Shown here piece after piece: positions 26,958-35,199 of a stretch of 45,851 nucleotides of DNA. Numbering within the stretch: the stretch's first letter is position 1; each line of letters opens with the position of its first letter. The notes beneath the pieces are model-generated. The model saw nothing but the letters and a program-made list of their open reading frames with translations, was not told the DNA's origin and did no database searches. The position numbers were made by a program, and so were the translations under genes. Source of the stretch: Flavobacteriales bacterium (GTDB lineage: Bacteria > Bacteroidota > Bacteroidia > Flavobacteriales_C > GCA-002722245); the NCBI GenBank assembly GCA_029251005.1, contig JAQXEE010000075.1, forward strand, positions 1-45,851. The letters run 5' to 3'.

Positions 26958-27305
26958 ATGGCACCACTTAATAAAGATACAATTGACAACATTTTAGAGC
27001 TTACTGGCGGAGATGAATCTATTTTAGTTGAATTATTTCAATCTTTTTTGCTAGACGCTAAAGAACTATCTGAGCGGATAAAGAAATCGGCAGTATCTTC
27101 TGATGTGGATCAGCTTATGTTTGATGTTCATACTTTAAAAGGATTGTGTGGAACAATTGGTGCAATTCCTTTATATGAAGTATGCAAAGTTTTAAATGAC
27201 GATTTGAAAAGTGGTAATATGTCTACTTCAGTTGACTTGGCAAATGAAACTATATTGAAATATGAAGACTTAGTGGGATATATTACATCTAATTATAAAG
27301 TATAA
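26958..27305 (+). CDS. Stand-alone Hpt phosphotransfer protein
   Basis: 115 residues, the size of a single Hpt four-helix bundle. The phosphorylatable histidine is H58 in FDVHTLKGLCGTIGA, the canonical HxLKG motif. The protein would relay phosphate from a hybrid histidine kinase receiver to a response regulator. Its only partner here is the receiver protein that starts 3 nt after its stop; no kinase is in the window, so the donor must be encoded elsewhere. It probably acts in the cytoplasm. Confidence 0.88.
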   Translation: MAPLNKDTIDNILELTGGDESILVELFQSFLLDAKELSERIKKSAVSSDVDQLMFDVHTLKGLCGTIGAIPLYEVCKVLNDDLKSGNMSTSVDLANETILKYEDLVGYITSNYKV

Positions 27306-27307
27306 CG

Positions 27308-27685
27308 ATGCATAAGATTTTTTTAATTGAAGATAATCCAACCGAAGGTTTTTTGTTGAGATTGGCACTAAGTGATATTGAAAATATTGAAATTATTCAC
27401 TTTAAAACAGGTGGTGAATTGATGGGTAGTCTAGATGAAAAGCCTAAAATCGCAATTGTTGACCTTAATTTGCCTGATATAAATGGGTTAGATTTAATAA
27501 AGGAAATTAAAAAGAAACATAATGATATAAAGATAATTGTAGTTTCAGCACAAAGAGATATTGATATAATAGCAACAGTGCAGGCTGAAGGGACTCCATA
27601 TTATTTGGTTAAAAGTGATAGTGTTTTGAAAAATTTAAAAACAATAGTCCAAGATTTCTTGTTAACCATTGAAAAAAAAGATTAA
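27308..27685 (+). CDS. Single-domain response regulator (receiver only)
   Basis: 125 residues, a complete CheY-like receiver with no output domain. The acidic pocket is E8-D9 (LIEDN), the phospho-acceptor is D52 (IVDLNLPD), and the switch Ser (VVSAQ) and Lys (YYLVKSD) are in place. It follows the Hpt gene by 2 nt. The pair forms a phosphorelay segment whose output is not visible: it may act through protein contact or as a phosphate sink. Confidence 0.9.
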   Translation: MHKIFLIEDNPTEGFLLRLALSDIENIEIIHFKTGGELMGSLDEKPKIAIVDLNLPDINGLDLIKEIKKKHNDIKIIVVSAQRDIDIIATVQAEGTPYYLVKSDSVLKNLKTIVQDFLLTIEKKD

Positions 27686-27743
27686 TTCATTTTTTTAAAC
27701 ACCTCAATAATACAAATTGTTTTAAAGAAAAATCTCTTTTGAA

Positions 27744-27887
27744 ACCGGTTTGGATCAGCCGGGAGGCTTTCAATTTACCAAGTTCCGAAAGGGAAGGTTT
27801 GTATTGGATGTTAGATAGCTGAATCTTTAAAGTGAGATAAGCGATACTGTGAATATAGCGAGTCAAGGTAGATTGATCCTAATCGTT
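27744..27887 (+). ncRNA. Candidate structured non-coding RNA
   Basis: Intergenic stretch richer in G+C than its flanks. The ends pair over 14 positions: 27744-27757 with 27874-27887 gives eleven Watson-Crick pairs, one G-U and two mismatches. Inside are two hairpins closed by GNRA-type tetraloops: AGCC-GGGA-GGCT (27757-27768) and a longer one at 27771-27806 with TTCC-GAAA-GGGAA at its tip and CAAT/ATTG at its base. The strand choice rests on these loops. It matches no RNA family I can name (not tmRNA, SRP or RNase P); 6S-like or a lineage-specific RNA is possible. Confidence 0.45.
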
Positions 27888-27941
27888 AAATGAAGGTGCT
27901 ATTAAATTTACTGCGTAAAGCTTTTTTTACGAAGCATAAAA

Positions 27942-27970
27942 AAGCCTCTGATGTTATAATCAGAGGCTTA
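27942..27970 (-). terminator. Intrinsic terminator of the peroxiredoxin gene
   Basis: AGCCTCTGAT and ATCAGAGGCT form a perfect stem of at least 10 bp around GTTATA. On the minus strand it is followed by TTTTTT and lies just beyond the peroxiredoxin stop. The plus strand lacks a T-run after it. Confidence 0.85.
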
Positions 27971-27986
27971 GTCTAGTTATTTGATT

Positions 27987-28616
27987 CTAGTGATTAGTTA
28001 GGTAGTTAGCAACACCGGCAGCATCTGCTTTCATTGCGTCTTCACCTTCTTTCCAGTTAGCTGGACAAACTTCACCGTTTTCTTCAAAGAAATTTAAGGC
28101 ATCAACCATTCTTAATGCTTCATCAACTGATCTTCCTAATGGCAGGTCATTTACAACTTGATGACGTACTATTCCTTCTTTATCAATTAAGAATAATCCT
28201 CTGTAAGCAACAGGGGCACCGCTAAAAGCAGCGTTTCCTTCATCGTCTACATCATATTCACCTGCTAAAACATCATAGTTTTCAGCAATAGTTTTTGATA
28301 AATCAGCGATTAGTGGGTAAGTAACACCTTCAATTCCACCTTTGTTTTTTGAAGTGTTTAGCCAAGCCATATGAGAGAATTTTGAATCAATTGAACATCC
28401 AACAACACTTGTGTTTTTTGATTCAAATTCAGCTAATCTTTCTTGAAAAGCATGTAATTCAGTTGGACAAACGAATGTAAAGTCTAAAGGGTAAAAGAAT
28501 AAAACTACATTTTTTCCTTTGTATTGATCTAAAGAGAAATTTTCTGCGAACTCTCCTCCGTTAATTACCGCGTCTGCGCTAAATGACGGAGCTTTTTTTC
28601 CTACTAAAACAGCCAT
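27987..28616 (-). CDS. Typical 2-Cys peroxiredoxin (AhpC/Prx1 type)
   Basis: 209 residues. The peroxidatic Cys50 lies in FYPLDFTFVCPTE, and the resolving Cys184 lies in GEVCPANWKEG; both are intact. Arg near residue 139 (VAYRGLFLID) completes the site. The enzyme reduces hydrogen peroxide and organic peroxides in the cytoplasm, being recycled by thioredoxin or AhpF (neither is adjacent). It is a single-gene unit with a strong terminator and a 14-bp palindrome about 30 bp upstream of the start, which could be a regulator site. Confidence 0.94.
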   Translation of the reverse strand: MAVLVGKKAPSFSADAVINGGEFAENFSLDQYKGKNVVLFFYPLDFTFVCPTELHAFQERLAEFESKNTSVVGCSIDSKFSHMAWLNTSKNKGGIEGVTYPLIADLSKTIAENYDVLAGEYDVDDEGNAAFSGAPVAYRGLFLIDKEGIVRHQVVNDLPLGRSVDEALRMVDALNFFEENGEVCPANWKEGEDAMKADAAGVANYLTNH

Positions 28617-28645
28617 ATTAATTTTAATTTATAAATTTATTTTCC

Positions 28646-28659
28646 AATGTTACAACATT
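28646..28659. promoter_or_regulatory. 14-bp palindrome upstream of peroxiredoxin
   Basis: AATGTTACAACATT has perfect 6-bp arms around a 2-bp spacer, 30 bp before the peroxiredoxin start. It is a candidate operator for a redox regulator; the binding protein is unknown. Confidence 0.4.
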
Positions 28660-28720
28660 ATTAAGATTCCTACGGTGGATATTAATAGAGTTTAATTATT
28701 GAACTATTAATGTTAGTCGA

Positions 28721-29446
28721 TTACAAAATTAATAGTGAGGTGCTTGCTGCAATTCCAAATCCTATTATAATTGAAATAAATTTGAAAAGGTTAAAACCAT
28801 GATTTTCACTAATTTCAAAAAGTATCGTAGTTGAGATGTATAAAAATATTCCAATTACAATAGCCATAAAGTATTGATGGTAGGTTTGAAAAAAAATGAT
28901 TTCTTCTGATAGTAAAAGTCCTAAAGGGGCCATTAAAGAAAATAAGCCAAGAATTAAAAATGATTTTAAATTTCTACCAATATAATGGTTTAACATACTT
29001 CCAAAAACGATAGCGACAGGAAGTTTGTGCAATATTAATCCAGTGAAAAAGTAATCATGAAAATGTTCATCTCCACCGTGGTGTGTGTGACCTTCGGCTA
29101 AAGGAGTAGCTTCAAATAATGCATGCAGAAATAAGCCTATAATTGCTGTTGATTTAATTTTTTCGTTTCTGGTTTTGTGATAATGCCCGTGGTCAATTCC
29201 TTGGGTCATAAATTCAAGTACAAGCTGAATTGAAAACCCAATCAATACAAATAATCCATAAGATGGTCTATAATCATGAAATAATTCGGGTAAGAAGTGA
29301 AGTATTGTAAGTCCAAATAGAAATGCACCCGAAAATGAAAGTAAAATCTTTAAAGACCTTTCTTTATTAAGGCTTATAAAAAGGAATAGAGAACCTGAGA
29401 AAAAGGTAATTCCAAAAAGAAGAATTTGTGTTACTATACTATCCAA
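28721..29446 (-). CDS. ZIP-family divalent metal transporter
   Basis: 241 residues with about eight predicted helices. ZIP features are HFLPELFHDY in an early helix, HALFEATPLAEG (the metal-site helix), a His-rich loop HTHHGGDEHFHDYF, and ILHKLPVAIVFGSML. The last replaces the classic HNxPEG with HKLPVA, a form I associate with Bacteroidota members. It would import zinc or iron across the inner membrane. Its start overlaps the end of the methyltransferase gene by 8 bp, so the two are co-transcribed. Confidence 0.85.
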   Translation of the reverse strand: MDSIVTQILLFGITFFSGSLFLFISLNKERSLKILLSFSGAFLFGLTILHFLPELFHDYRPSYGLFVLIGFSIQLVLEFMTQGIDHGHYHKTRNEKIKSTAIIGLFLHALFEATPLAEGHTHHGGDEHFHDYFFTGLILHKLPVAIVFGSMLNHYIGRNLKSFLILGLFSLMAPLGLLLSEEIIFFQTYHQYFMAIVIGIFLYISTTILFEISENHGFNLFKFISIIIGFGIAASTSLLIL

Positions 29447-30170
29447 TTTTTTCTGCTATAATAATTAGTCGATCTGAATTATGCTTAAAAGCATTCAATT
29501 CGTAGTTCCCAAAGGTATGAGTAATTTTTAAATTTGCTTGTGATAAGTAATTATTAAAATCATTTAAACTAAGAAGTTTTACCGATTCTTGAAAGGAATA
29601 GGACTTTCCTTTGATATCAAATTGAATTGTTTTAATTACTTGGTTGTTTTTAATTTCTTTTGATATGTTAAATTCTATATCATCGATAAGTTTTTTTTCA
29701 AAAGAAATTAAAGTTTCGATAACCTTTTCTCTATTCAAAAAGTCTATTACAAGTTTCCCTCCTGTTTTTAAGTTTTTGGCAGAAGCCTTCAAAGCGTTTA
29801 GTTCATCACGCTTACTTTTAAAATAACCGAAACTCGTAAAGAGATTAAATGCATAGTTGAAGTGATTAGTTCTGAAAAGCTGTCTCATGTCGTGCACATA
29901 AAACGACAACCCTTTTTTGGCAGCTTTATTAGCTTCTTCTATACTTTGAACCGAAAGATCATAACCAACAACATTAAATCCTTTCTTATTCAGGTAAATG
30001 GAATGTCTCCCTTTGCCACATGCAATGTCTACAAACTTGTCGGTTTTGTTAGGTTTTAGGAAGTCTAAAAGATTATTAATGAATCGTTCAGCTTCATTAT
30101 GATTTCGATTTTTATACAGTGTGTGGTAATATGGGGTGTCAAACCAACTCGCGAACCATTCATTCTTCAT
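29439..30170 (-). CDS. Class I SAM-dependent methyltransferase
   Basis: 243 residues. SAM motif I reads KFVDIACGKGRHSIYLNKKG, followed by VVGYDLSVQSIEEA (acidic ribose-binding Asp) and FNLFTSFGYFKSKRDE in motif IV position. The fold is a standard Rossmann methyltransferase; the substrate is unknown, and a small-molecule or tRNA target is possible. It is first in a two-gene unit with the ZIP transporter, which gives no clue to the substrate. It is divergent from siaB across about 180 bp. Confidence 0.82.
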   Translation of the reverse strand: MKNEWFASWFDTPYYHTLYKNRNHNEAERFINNLLDFLKPNKTDKFVDIACGKGRHSIYLNKKGFNVVGYDLSVQSIEEANKAAKKGLSFYVHDMRQLFRTNHFNYAFNLFTSFGYFKSKRDELNALKASAKNLKTGGKLVIDFLNREKVIETLISFEKKLIDDIEFNISKEIKNNQVIKTIQFDIKGKSYSFQESVKLLSLNDFNNYLSQANLKITHTFGNYELNAFKHNSDRLIIIAEKIG

Positions 30171-30352
30171 ATTGTAAATATAATATTCAATTCTTTGAAT
30201 TGTATTTATTCTTTCGTAGAATTTCTTTTAGTGCCAATTGAAAAATAAATATGACTTAAAATGTGATAATTGAAACTAACGATAGGGGTTGTACGTTATA
30301 AGTCAAGATAATTAGTTTTTACTTTGGATTAAAAACTCTAATTTTACTTCTG

Positions 30353-30916
30353 ATGTCGTTTAAAGATTTGGACATATATAGTTTTTACAAAAAAATGGAG
30401 CATGATGATATTATGCTTTCGTTTAAAGGCGACGTTACATCTGAAATGTTAACTTCTATGCTTCAGATTATGGAGACCAAATTGGAGAATTTAGGAGAAG
30501 GTAGTAAAGTAAAGCGTAAAGTATACAATGTTTTGGTAGAATGTTTGCAAAATCTATATCATCATAGAGACGAAATGAAACGTACGGGTATTGATGAAGA
30601 AAGTGCAGCGATTTTTATGATCGGAAGAACACAAGATTCATACAATATTGTTACAGGAAATTACATAGTTTCAAATCGAGTTGAAAGATTGAAATCTAGA
30701 ATTGATCAAGTTAATTCTCTAGATTTAGATGGTTTGAAAACACTATATAAAGAAGTGTTGAATAACGATGAAAGGAGTGACAGAGGCGGAGGAGGGTTAG
30801 GTATCATTGATATTGCCAGGAAGAGTAAGCAGAAATTAGTTTACGATTTCATGGAAGTAGACGACAATTATTCATTTTTTAGTTTGTACATTAAAATACC
30901 TCAAGATAAAAAATAG
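30353..30916 (+). CDS. siaB: SiaB-family serine/threonine kinase
   Basis: 187 residues with a GHKL/HATPase-type fold. The N-box is VLVECLQNLYHH; the glycine-rich lid is RSDRGGGGLGIIDIARKS. The N-terminal LSFKGDVTSEMLTSMLQ and whole length match SiaB proteins. In Pseudomonas aeruginosa SiaB phosphorylates SiaC, and the PP2C phosphatase SiaA reverses this. The SiaC-type partner follows after 4 nt, supporting the call. No SiaA or SiaD (diguanylate cyclase) is nearby. Confidence 0.85.
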   Translation: MSFKDLDIYSFYKKMEHDDIMLSFKGDVTSEMLTSMLQIMETKLENLGEGSKVKRKVYNVLVECLQNLYHHRDEMKRTGIDEESAAIFMIGRTQDSYNIVTGNYIVSNRVERLKSRIDQVNSLDLDGLKTLYKEVLNNDERSDRGGGGLGIIDIARKSKQKLVYDFMEVDDNYSFFSLYIKIPQDKK

Positions 30917-30920
30917 CATT

Positions 30921-31304
30921 ATGGGAAAGATTTCTATAGATGGAACTTCAAAAACGCCAACAGTTTTATTTGATTCTGAAAACGGTGTGATGGAGCTCAA
31001 GGGAAGATCTATACCGGAAAACAGTATTGAATTTTATAAGCCAATAGTAGAGTCATTAGATGATTACGCAAAAGGTCCGAAAGAAAAAACAAAGGTTGAA
31101 ATTCAATTAGAGTATTTTAATACGTCATCGTCAAAATGTATTCTTGATTTATTTAAAAAACTAGAAGCTATTCATAAAGGCGGAAATGAGGTTGCCATAA
31201 ATTGGTACTACGAAGAAGATGATGAAGATATGTTAGAGGCTGGTGAAGATTATCAAGCGATCATAAAAGTTCCTTTTACTATGATTGAAGTTGAAGAGGA
31301 ATAA
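30921..31304 (+). CDS. siaC: SiaC-family phosphoprotein (DUF1987)
   Basis: 127 residues matching DUF1987: IDGTSKTPTVLFDSENGVME, GRSIPENSIEFYKPI and EYFNTSSSKCILDLFKKLE. Thr68 in FNTSSSK falls exactly at the position phosphorylated in P. aeruginosa SiaC (Thr68), so the switch residue is kept. There, unphosphorylated SiaC activates the cyclase SiaD. The target here is unknown. Co-transcribed with siaB (4-nt gap) and followed by a bidirectional terminator shared with uvrA. Confidence 0.88.
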   Translation: MGKISIDGTSKTPTVLFDSENGVMELKGRSIPENSIEFYKPIVESLDDYAKGPKEKTKVEIQLEYFNTSSSKCILDLFKKLEAIHKGGNEVAINWYYEEDDEDMLEAGEDYQAIIKVPFTMIEVEEE

Positions 31305-31318
31305 TTAAATTAAAAAGA

Positions 31319-31350
31319 TAAAAAAAAAGTGCGGTTTTTAATCCGCCCTT
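31319..31350. terminator. Bidirectional terminator between siaC and uvrA
   Basis: GCGG (31331-31334) pairs with CCGC (31343-31346). On the minus strand the hairpin is followed by a run of T (end of uvrA). On the plus strand TTTTCTT follows. The stem is short (4 bp), but position and T-runs fit both convergent genes. Confidence 0.6.
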
Positions 31351-31353
31351 TTC

Positions 31354-34137
31354 TTATGTCAATTTTTCTAAAACATATTGTGCCGTTAGGGAATGTTTTG
31401 CAATGCTTATTTTTTCTGGCGTGCCAGCATAAGTGAGATTCCCTCCATTTTTCCCACCTCCTGGGCCTAGGTCAATAATCCAACTTGCACATTTCATTAT
31501 TTCAGGATTATGCTCAATAACAATGAGTGAATGACCTTGGTCTATCAAAGCATAAAATGAATTAAGTAACAAGCTGATATCATGAAAGTGTAGTCCTGTG
31601 GTTGGCTCATCAAATACAAATAATGTTTTGTCACTATTATTCCCTTTTGTAAGGAAGTAAGCCAATTTAACCCTTTGGGCTTCACCACCAGAAAGTGTGC
31701 TAGATGATTGACCAAGTTTTATATATCCTAAGCCAACTTTTTGTAAAGGGATTAATTTGCTAACCAGTTTCCCTTCTAAACTAGTTTTCCTAGTAGGATC
31801 AGCGAATTGTTTAAAAAAAGTTATAGCTTCTTCGATTGATAGGTTGAGGATGTCAAAAATATTTTTTCCATTGAATTCAACTTCTAAGACTTCATCCTTG
31901 TACCTTTTACCTTTACATTCTTCACATTTCAATTTAAGATCAGCCATGAATTGCATTTCAATCGTAATGTGGCCTTCTCCTTGGCATTTTTCACAACGTC
32001 CATTTGGCACGTTTAGAGAGAAGTGAGAAGGTTTGTAACCTCTTAGTTTTGACATTGGTAGTTTGGTGAAAATATTCCTTATTTCATCAAAGGCTTTTAC
32101 GTAGGTTGCTGGATTAGATCTAGATGACTTTCCAATCGGATTTTGATCAACATATTCAATGCTTTCAATCCAGTTTAAATCTCCAGATAATCTATTGTTT
32201 TCACCACTGTTTAATAGCGTTTTCACTTCTGGAATTAGTTCATTTTTAACTAAACTAGATTTGCCAGATCCGCTAACCCCTGTAATAACAGTTAAACATC
32301 CTAGAGCAATTTTAACACTTGGTATATCAAGATTATTAGAATAAGAGTTTCTTAATTCTAAATATTTTTTTGGTATTTTCTTTTTTGGTATTTCAATTTT
32401 TAATTCGCCATTTAAGTATTTTGTAGTTAAACTTTTCCCTGATTTGAGTAGTTTTTCATGGTCCCCTTCAAACACAACTTCTCCGCCGAAAGCTCCTGCT
32501 TTAGGGCCGATGTCAATAATGTGACTAGCGGCTCTCATGATTTCTTCATCATGTTCAACGATTACAACTGTGTTTCCAATTTGGTTTAATCCTTTTAATA
32601 CCGAAATCAATTTATTGGTGTCTTTTGGATGAAGTCCTATACTTGGCTCGTCTAACACATACAATGAACCTACTAAGCTAGAGCCTAGTCTACTGGCTAA
32701 ATTAATTCTTTGGGATTCCCCTCCAGATAATGAGTTACTTAGTCTATTCAATGAGATATAACCAACTCCAACATTAATCAAGAACGCAAGTCGGTTTGTG
32801 ATTTCTTCTAATAACCTTTTACCAATTTTTAGTTCTCTCTCTGATAATTTTAGATTTAAAAAGAATGAATATGCATCTTCGATAGTCAAATTTGTTATTT
32901 GAGCAATATTCATTTCCCCAACTTTTATTGCTAATGATTCTTTTTTAAGTCGGTATCCTTGACATTCATGGCAGTGTGTTTTCCCTTTGTAACGAGAAAT
33001 CATAACTCGATTCTGAATTTTATAAATTTTAGCTTGTAACTCATCAAAGAAATCATGAATTCCTTGAAAGTGTTTACACCCATTCCATAATAAATCAACT
33101 TCTTTTTGAGTTAAATCTTTGTATGGTGTATGTACGGGAAAGTTTACATAATGAGCATTGTTAACAAGTTGTTTTCTCCAACCACCAATCTTTGGACCTT
33201 TCCATGGCGCAACACAATAGCTATTTACGGATAGGTTTTTGTCGGGAACAACTAAGTCTTCACTTATCCCTAAAATCTTTCCAAATCCTTCACAAGCAGA
33301 GCATGCACCAATTGGACTGTTGAAGTTAAATATCTCAGGACTTGGTTCAGTGAACAACAACCCATCTAACTCTAATTTATTGCTGAAGTGTTTAGATTGA
33401 ATTTTATCGTCCAAATAAATGTCAATCCAACTTTCACCGTTTACTTCATTAAATGCAGTTGATGTTGAATCTGATATCTCATTTTTAAAGTCTTCATCAT
33501 CTAATGTTACAGAAAAGCGATCTATGATTAAATCGAAATCTTGGTTTTCTTTTACTTCAGAAAGAGGAATGAATTCATTGTTTATTCTACATCTTGAAAA
33601 ACCATCTTCAATTAATTGTTCTAATACAATGGAAGAGGCTTTAACGTATTTTAAATAAATGAGTCCTTTTGTGTTGTTCTTGAAGGATAAGATATAGTCA
33701 ACAACATCAGTTATTGAGTCTTTTGTAACTTCTTGGTTAGAAATAGGAGAAAATATTTTTCTTATTCTTTCAAAAAGGATTTTCAAATAATCATATATTT
33801 CAGTAGAAGTTCCAACTGTAGATCTTGGATTTCTAGTTATTACTTTTTGTTCAATTGCAATCGCAGGTGAAATTCCATGGATGTATTCCACGTCAGGCTT
33901 TTCTAGTTTGCCCATAAACTGTCTAGCATAAGATGATAAACTTTCAACATACCTCCTTTGACCCTCTGCATAAAGTGTATCAAAAGCAAGAGAAGATTTA
34001 CCAGATCCGCTTACACCAGTTATTACTGTAAGTGAGTTTCTAGGAATCTCAACATCAATATTTTTAAGATTGTGCAGCTTTGCGCCCTTTATAATAATAC
34101 TTTTGTCAATTTCTGTTTTATTCTTTTTTTTCGGCAT
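31354..34137 (-). CDS. uvrA: Excinuclease ABC subunit A
   Basis: 927 residues, normal UvrA length. It has two ABC ATPase halves. The first Walker A is GVSGSGKSSLAFDTLYAEGQ (from residue 41), and its signature is LSGGESQRINLASRLG with YVLDEPSIGLHP. The second Walker A is GVSGSGKSSLVKNEL, with LSGGEAQRVKLAYFL and VFDEPTTGLHFHD. Zinc-binding Cys pairs are visible: CSACEGFG, CHECQGYR, CEKCQGEG and CEECKGKR. UvrA with UvrB recognises bulky DNA lesions in nucleotide excision repair. It is divergent from the ECF sigma gene and appears to be a single-gene unit. Confidence 0.97.
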   Translation of the reverse strand: MPKKKNKTEIDKSIIIKGAKLHNLKNIDVEIPRNSLTVITGVSGSGKSSLAFDTLYAEGQRRYVESLSSYARQFMGKLEKPDVEYIHGISPAIAIEQKVITRNPRSTVGTSTEIYDYLKILFERIRKIFSPISNQEVTKDSITDVVDYILSFKNNTKGLIYLKYVKASSIVLEQLIEDGFSRCRINNEFIPLSEVKENQDFDLIIDRFSVTLDDEDFKNEISDSTSTAFNEVNGESWIDIYLDDKIQSKHFSNKLELDGLLFTEPSPEIFNFNSPIGACSACEGFGKILGISEDLVVPDKNLSVNSYCVAPWKGPKIGGWRKQLVNNAHYVNFPVHTPYKDLTQKEVDLLWNGCKHFQGIHDFFDELQAKIYKIQNRVMISRYKGKTHCHECQGYRLKKESLAIKVGEMNIAQITNLTIEDAYSFFLNLKLSERELKIGKRLLEEITNRLAFLINVGVGYISLNRLSNSLSGGESQRINLASRLGSSLVGSLYVLDEPSIGLHPKDTNKLISVLKGLNQIGNTVVIVEHDEEIMRAASHIIDIGPKAGAFGGEVVFEGDHEKLLKSGKSLTTKYLNGELKIEIPKKKIPKKYLELRNSYSNNLDIPSVKIALGCLTVITGVSGSGKSSLVKNELIPEVKTLLNSGENNRLSGDLNWIESIEYVDQNPIGKSSRSNPATYVKAFDEIRNIFTKLPMSKLRGYKPSHFSLNVPNGRCEKCQGEGHITIEMQFMADLKLKCEECKGKRYKDEVLEVEFNGKNIFDILNLSIEEAITFFKQFADPTRKTSLEGKLVSKLIPLQKVGLGYIKLGQSSSTLSGGEAQRVKLAYFLTKGNNSDKTLFVFDEPTTGLHFHDISLLLNSFYALIDQGHSLIVIEHNPEIMKCASWIIDLGPGGGKNGGNLTYAGTPEKISIAKHSLTAQYVLEKLT

Positions 34138-34357
34138 GCTTATTGGGCTCTGTTGGCTGTTTGACAGTTAGTAAATCTATACTTAATTTAGAAGATGCTT
34201 AAAAAAAGTTAAACCTTTTTTTTTACCCGAACAATAAGTTACCTTTATGTTCGTTAAAGATCTAATTAAATTACCAATTTTAAATAAATAAACGCCTATA
34301 TAACATAATTACTCTGATATTTTTTATTGATAATAATAACCTAAAAACAGAGGGATT

Positions 34358-34954
34358 ATGAAGTTAGTCAACCTTTCCGATAAGGAATTAGTGAGAATTT
34401 ACATTAAAGGCGATGAGATAGCATTACAAGAATTGGTAAATCGTCATAGATCAAGAATCTATTCATACATTCTAGCAACAATTAAGAATAAAGCCTTAGC
34501 AGAAGATTTTTTTCAGGATACCTTTATCAAGGTTATTCAAACTTTAAAGGGAGGGAAGTATAACGAAGAAGGCAAATTTCTTCCTTGGGTGATGCGAATT
34601 TCTCATAATTTAATGATAGATTACTTTAGGAAAGAAAAAAGATTTAGAAAAGTAAATGGTAAGAGTAGGGATAATGAGGAGTATGATGTTTTTAGCACAA
34701 TTGGATACGAAGAGTTAAACATGGAAGAGCGATTAATTAAAGCTCAAGTTAAAACAGATGTGAAAGAGTTAATTGAACGTTTACCTGATGAGCAAAAAGA
34801 GGTTGTGTTACTTAGACATTATTATGATATGAGTTTTAAGGAAATTTCAGATATTACAAATGTTAGTATAAATACCGCACTAGGTAGAATGAGGTATGCT
34901 TTGATAAACCTTAGGAAACTAGTTGAAGAAAAGGGAGTCTCCTTAGAAATGTGA
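34358..34954 (+). CDS. ECF-type RNA polymerase sigma factor
   Basis: 198 residues. Sigma region 2 is visible as LVNRHRSRIYSYILATIKN and AEDFFQDTFIKVIQTL, then FLPWVMRISHNLMIDYFRKE. Region 4 is LPDEQKEVVLLRHYYDMSFK with the HTH SDITNVSINTALGRMRYAL. There is no region 3, so this is the ECF class. It directs RNA polymerase to an unknown regulon. No FecR-type or other membrane anti-sigma gene follows. Instead come a 12-bp inverted repeat, a 56-residue protein and a strong terminator, apparently the whole transcription unit. Confidence 0.92.
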   Translation: MKLVNLSDKELVRIYIKGDEIALQELVNRHRSRIYSYILATIKNKALAEDFFQDTFIKVIQTLKGGKYNEEGKFLPWVMRISHNLMIDYFRKEKRFRKVNGKSRDNEEYDVFSTIGYEELNMEERLIKAQVKTDVKELIERLPDEQKEVVLLRHYYDMSFKEISDITNVSINTALGRMRYALINLRKLVEEKGVSLEM

Positions 34955-34971
34955 AAATTCAAACAATAATC

Positions 34972-35006
34972 TATGTTTATTTACGTTATCAAACTAAATA
35001 AACATA
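34972..35006. repeat. Perfect 12-bp inverted repeat before a small ORF
   Basis: TATGTTTATTTA (34972-34983) and TAAATAAACATA (34995-35006) are exact reverse complements with an 11-nt loop. It lies between the sigma gene and the small ORF, ending 12 nt before its ATG. No T-run follows, so it is not a classic terminator. It could control translation or act as a DNA operator. Confidence 0.6.
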
Positions 35007-35018
35007 AAAACAAATTGT

Positions 35019-35189
35019 ATGGATAAACATTACTCTAAAGAAACTTCAGACAAAGAATTTGAAAACGCAGAAATGAATTATATATCAGAGCCAAGTGAAG
35101 CTGCTGTTGAATTTATCTTGAATTACTCAAAAAGCCTAAGTTTTAGGCAAAGCGAGATTGTTGGTTCAGTTTTTATTAACTTAAATTAA
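35019..35189 (+). CDS. 56-residue protein co-encoded with the ECF sigma factor
   Basis: ATG at 35019, stop at 35187-35189. The N-terminal half is polar and acidic (MDKHYSKETSDKEFENAEMN). The C-terminal half is a likely helix (AAVEFILNYSKSLSFRQSEI) ending VFINLN. No signal peptide or membrane helix. It lies 64 nt after the sigma stop and is followed at once by a strong terminator, which supports a real gene sharing the sigma transcript. By position it could modulate the sigma factor, but no known anti-sigma motif is seen. It is short enough to be missed by routine gene calling. Confidence 0.6.
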   Translation: MDKHYSKETSDKEFENAEMNYISEPSEAAVEFILNYSKSLSFRQSEIVGSVFINLN

Positions 35190-35199
35190 TCATTAAAAA

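Noticed and set aside
27686-27986. Known RNA (tmRNA, SRP, RNase P) in this gap
   Set aside because: Signature sequences of these RNAs are not present; kept as an unnamed candidate.
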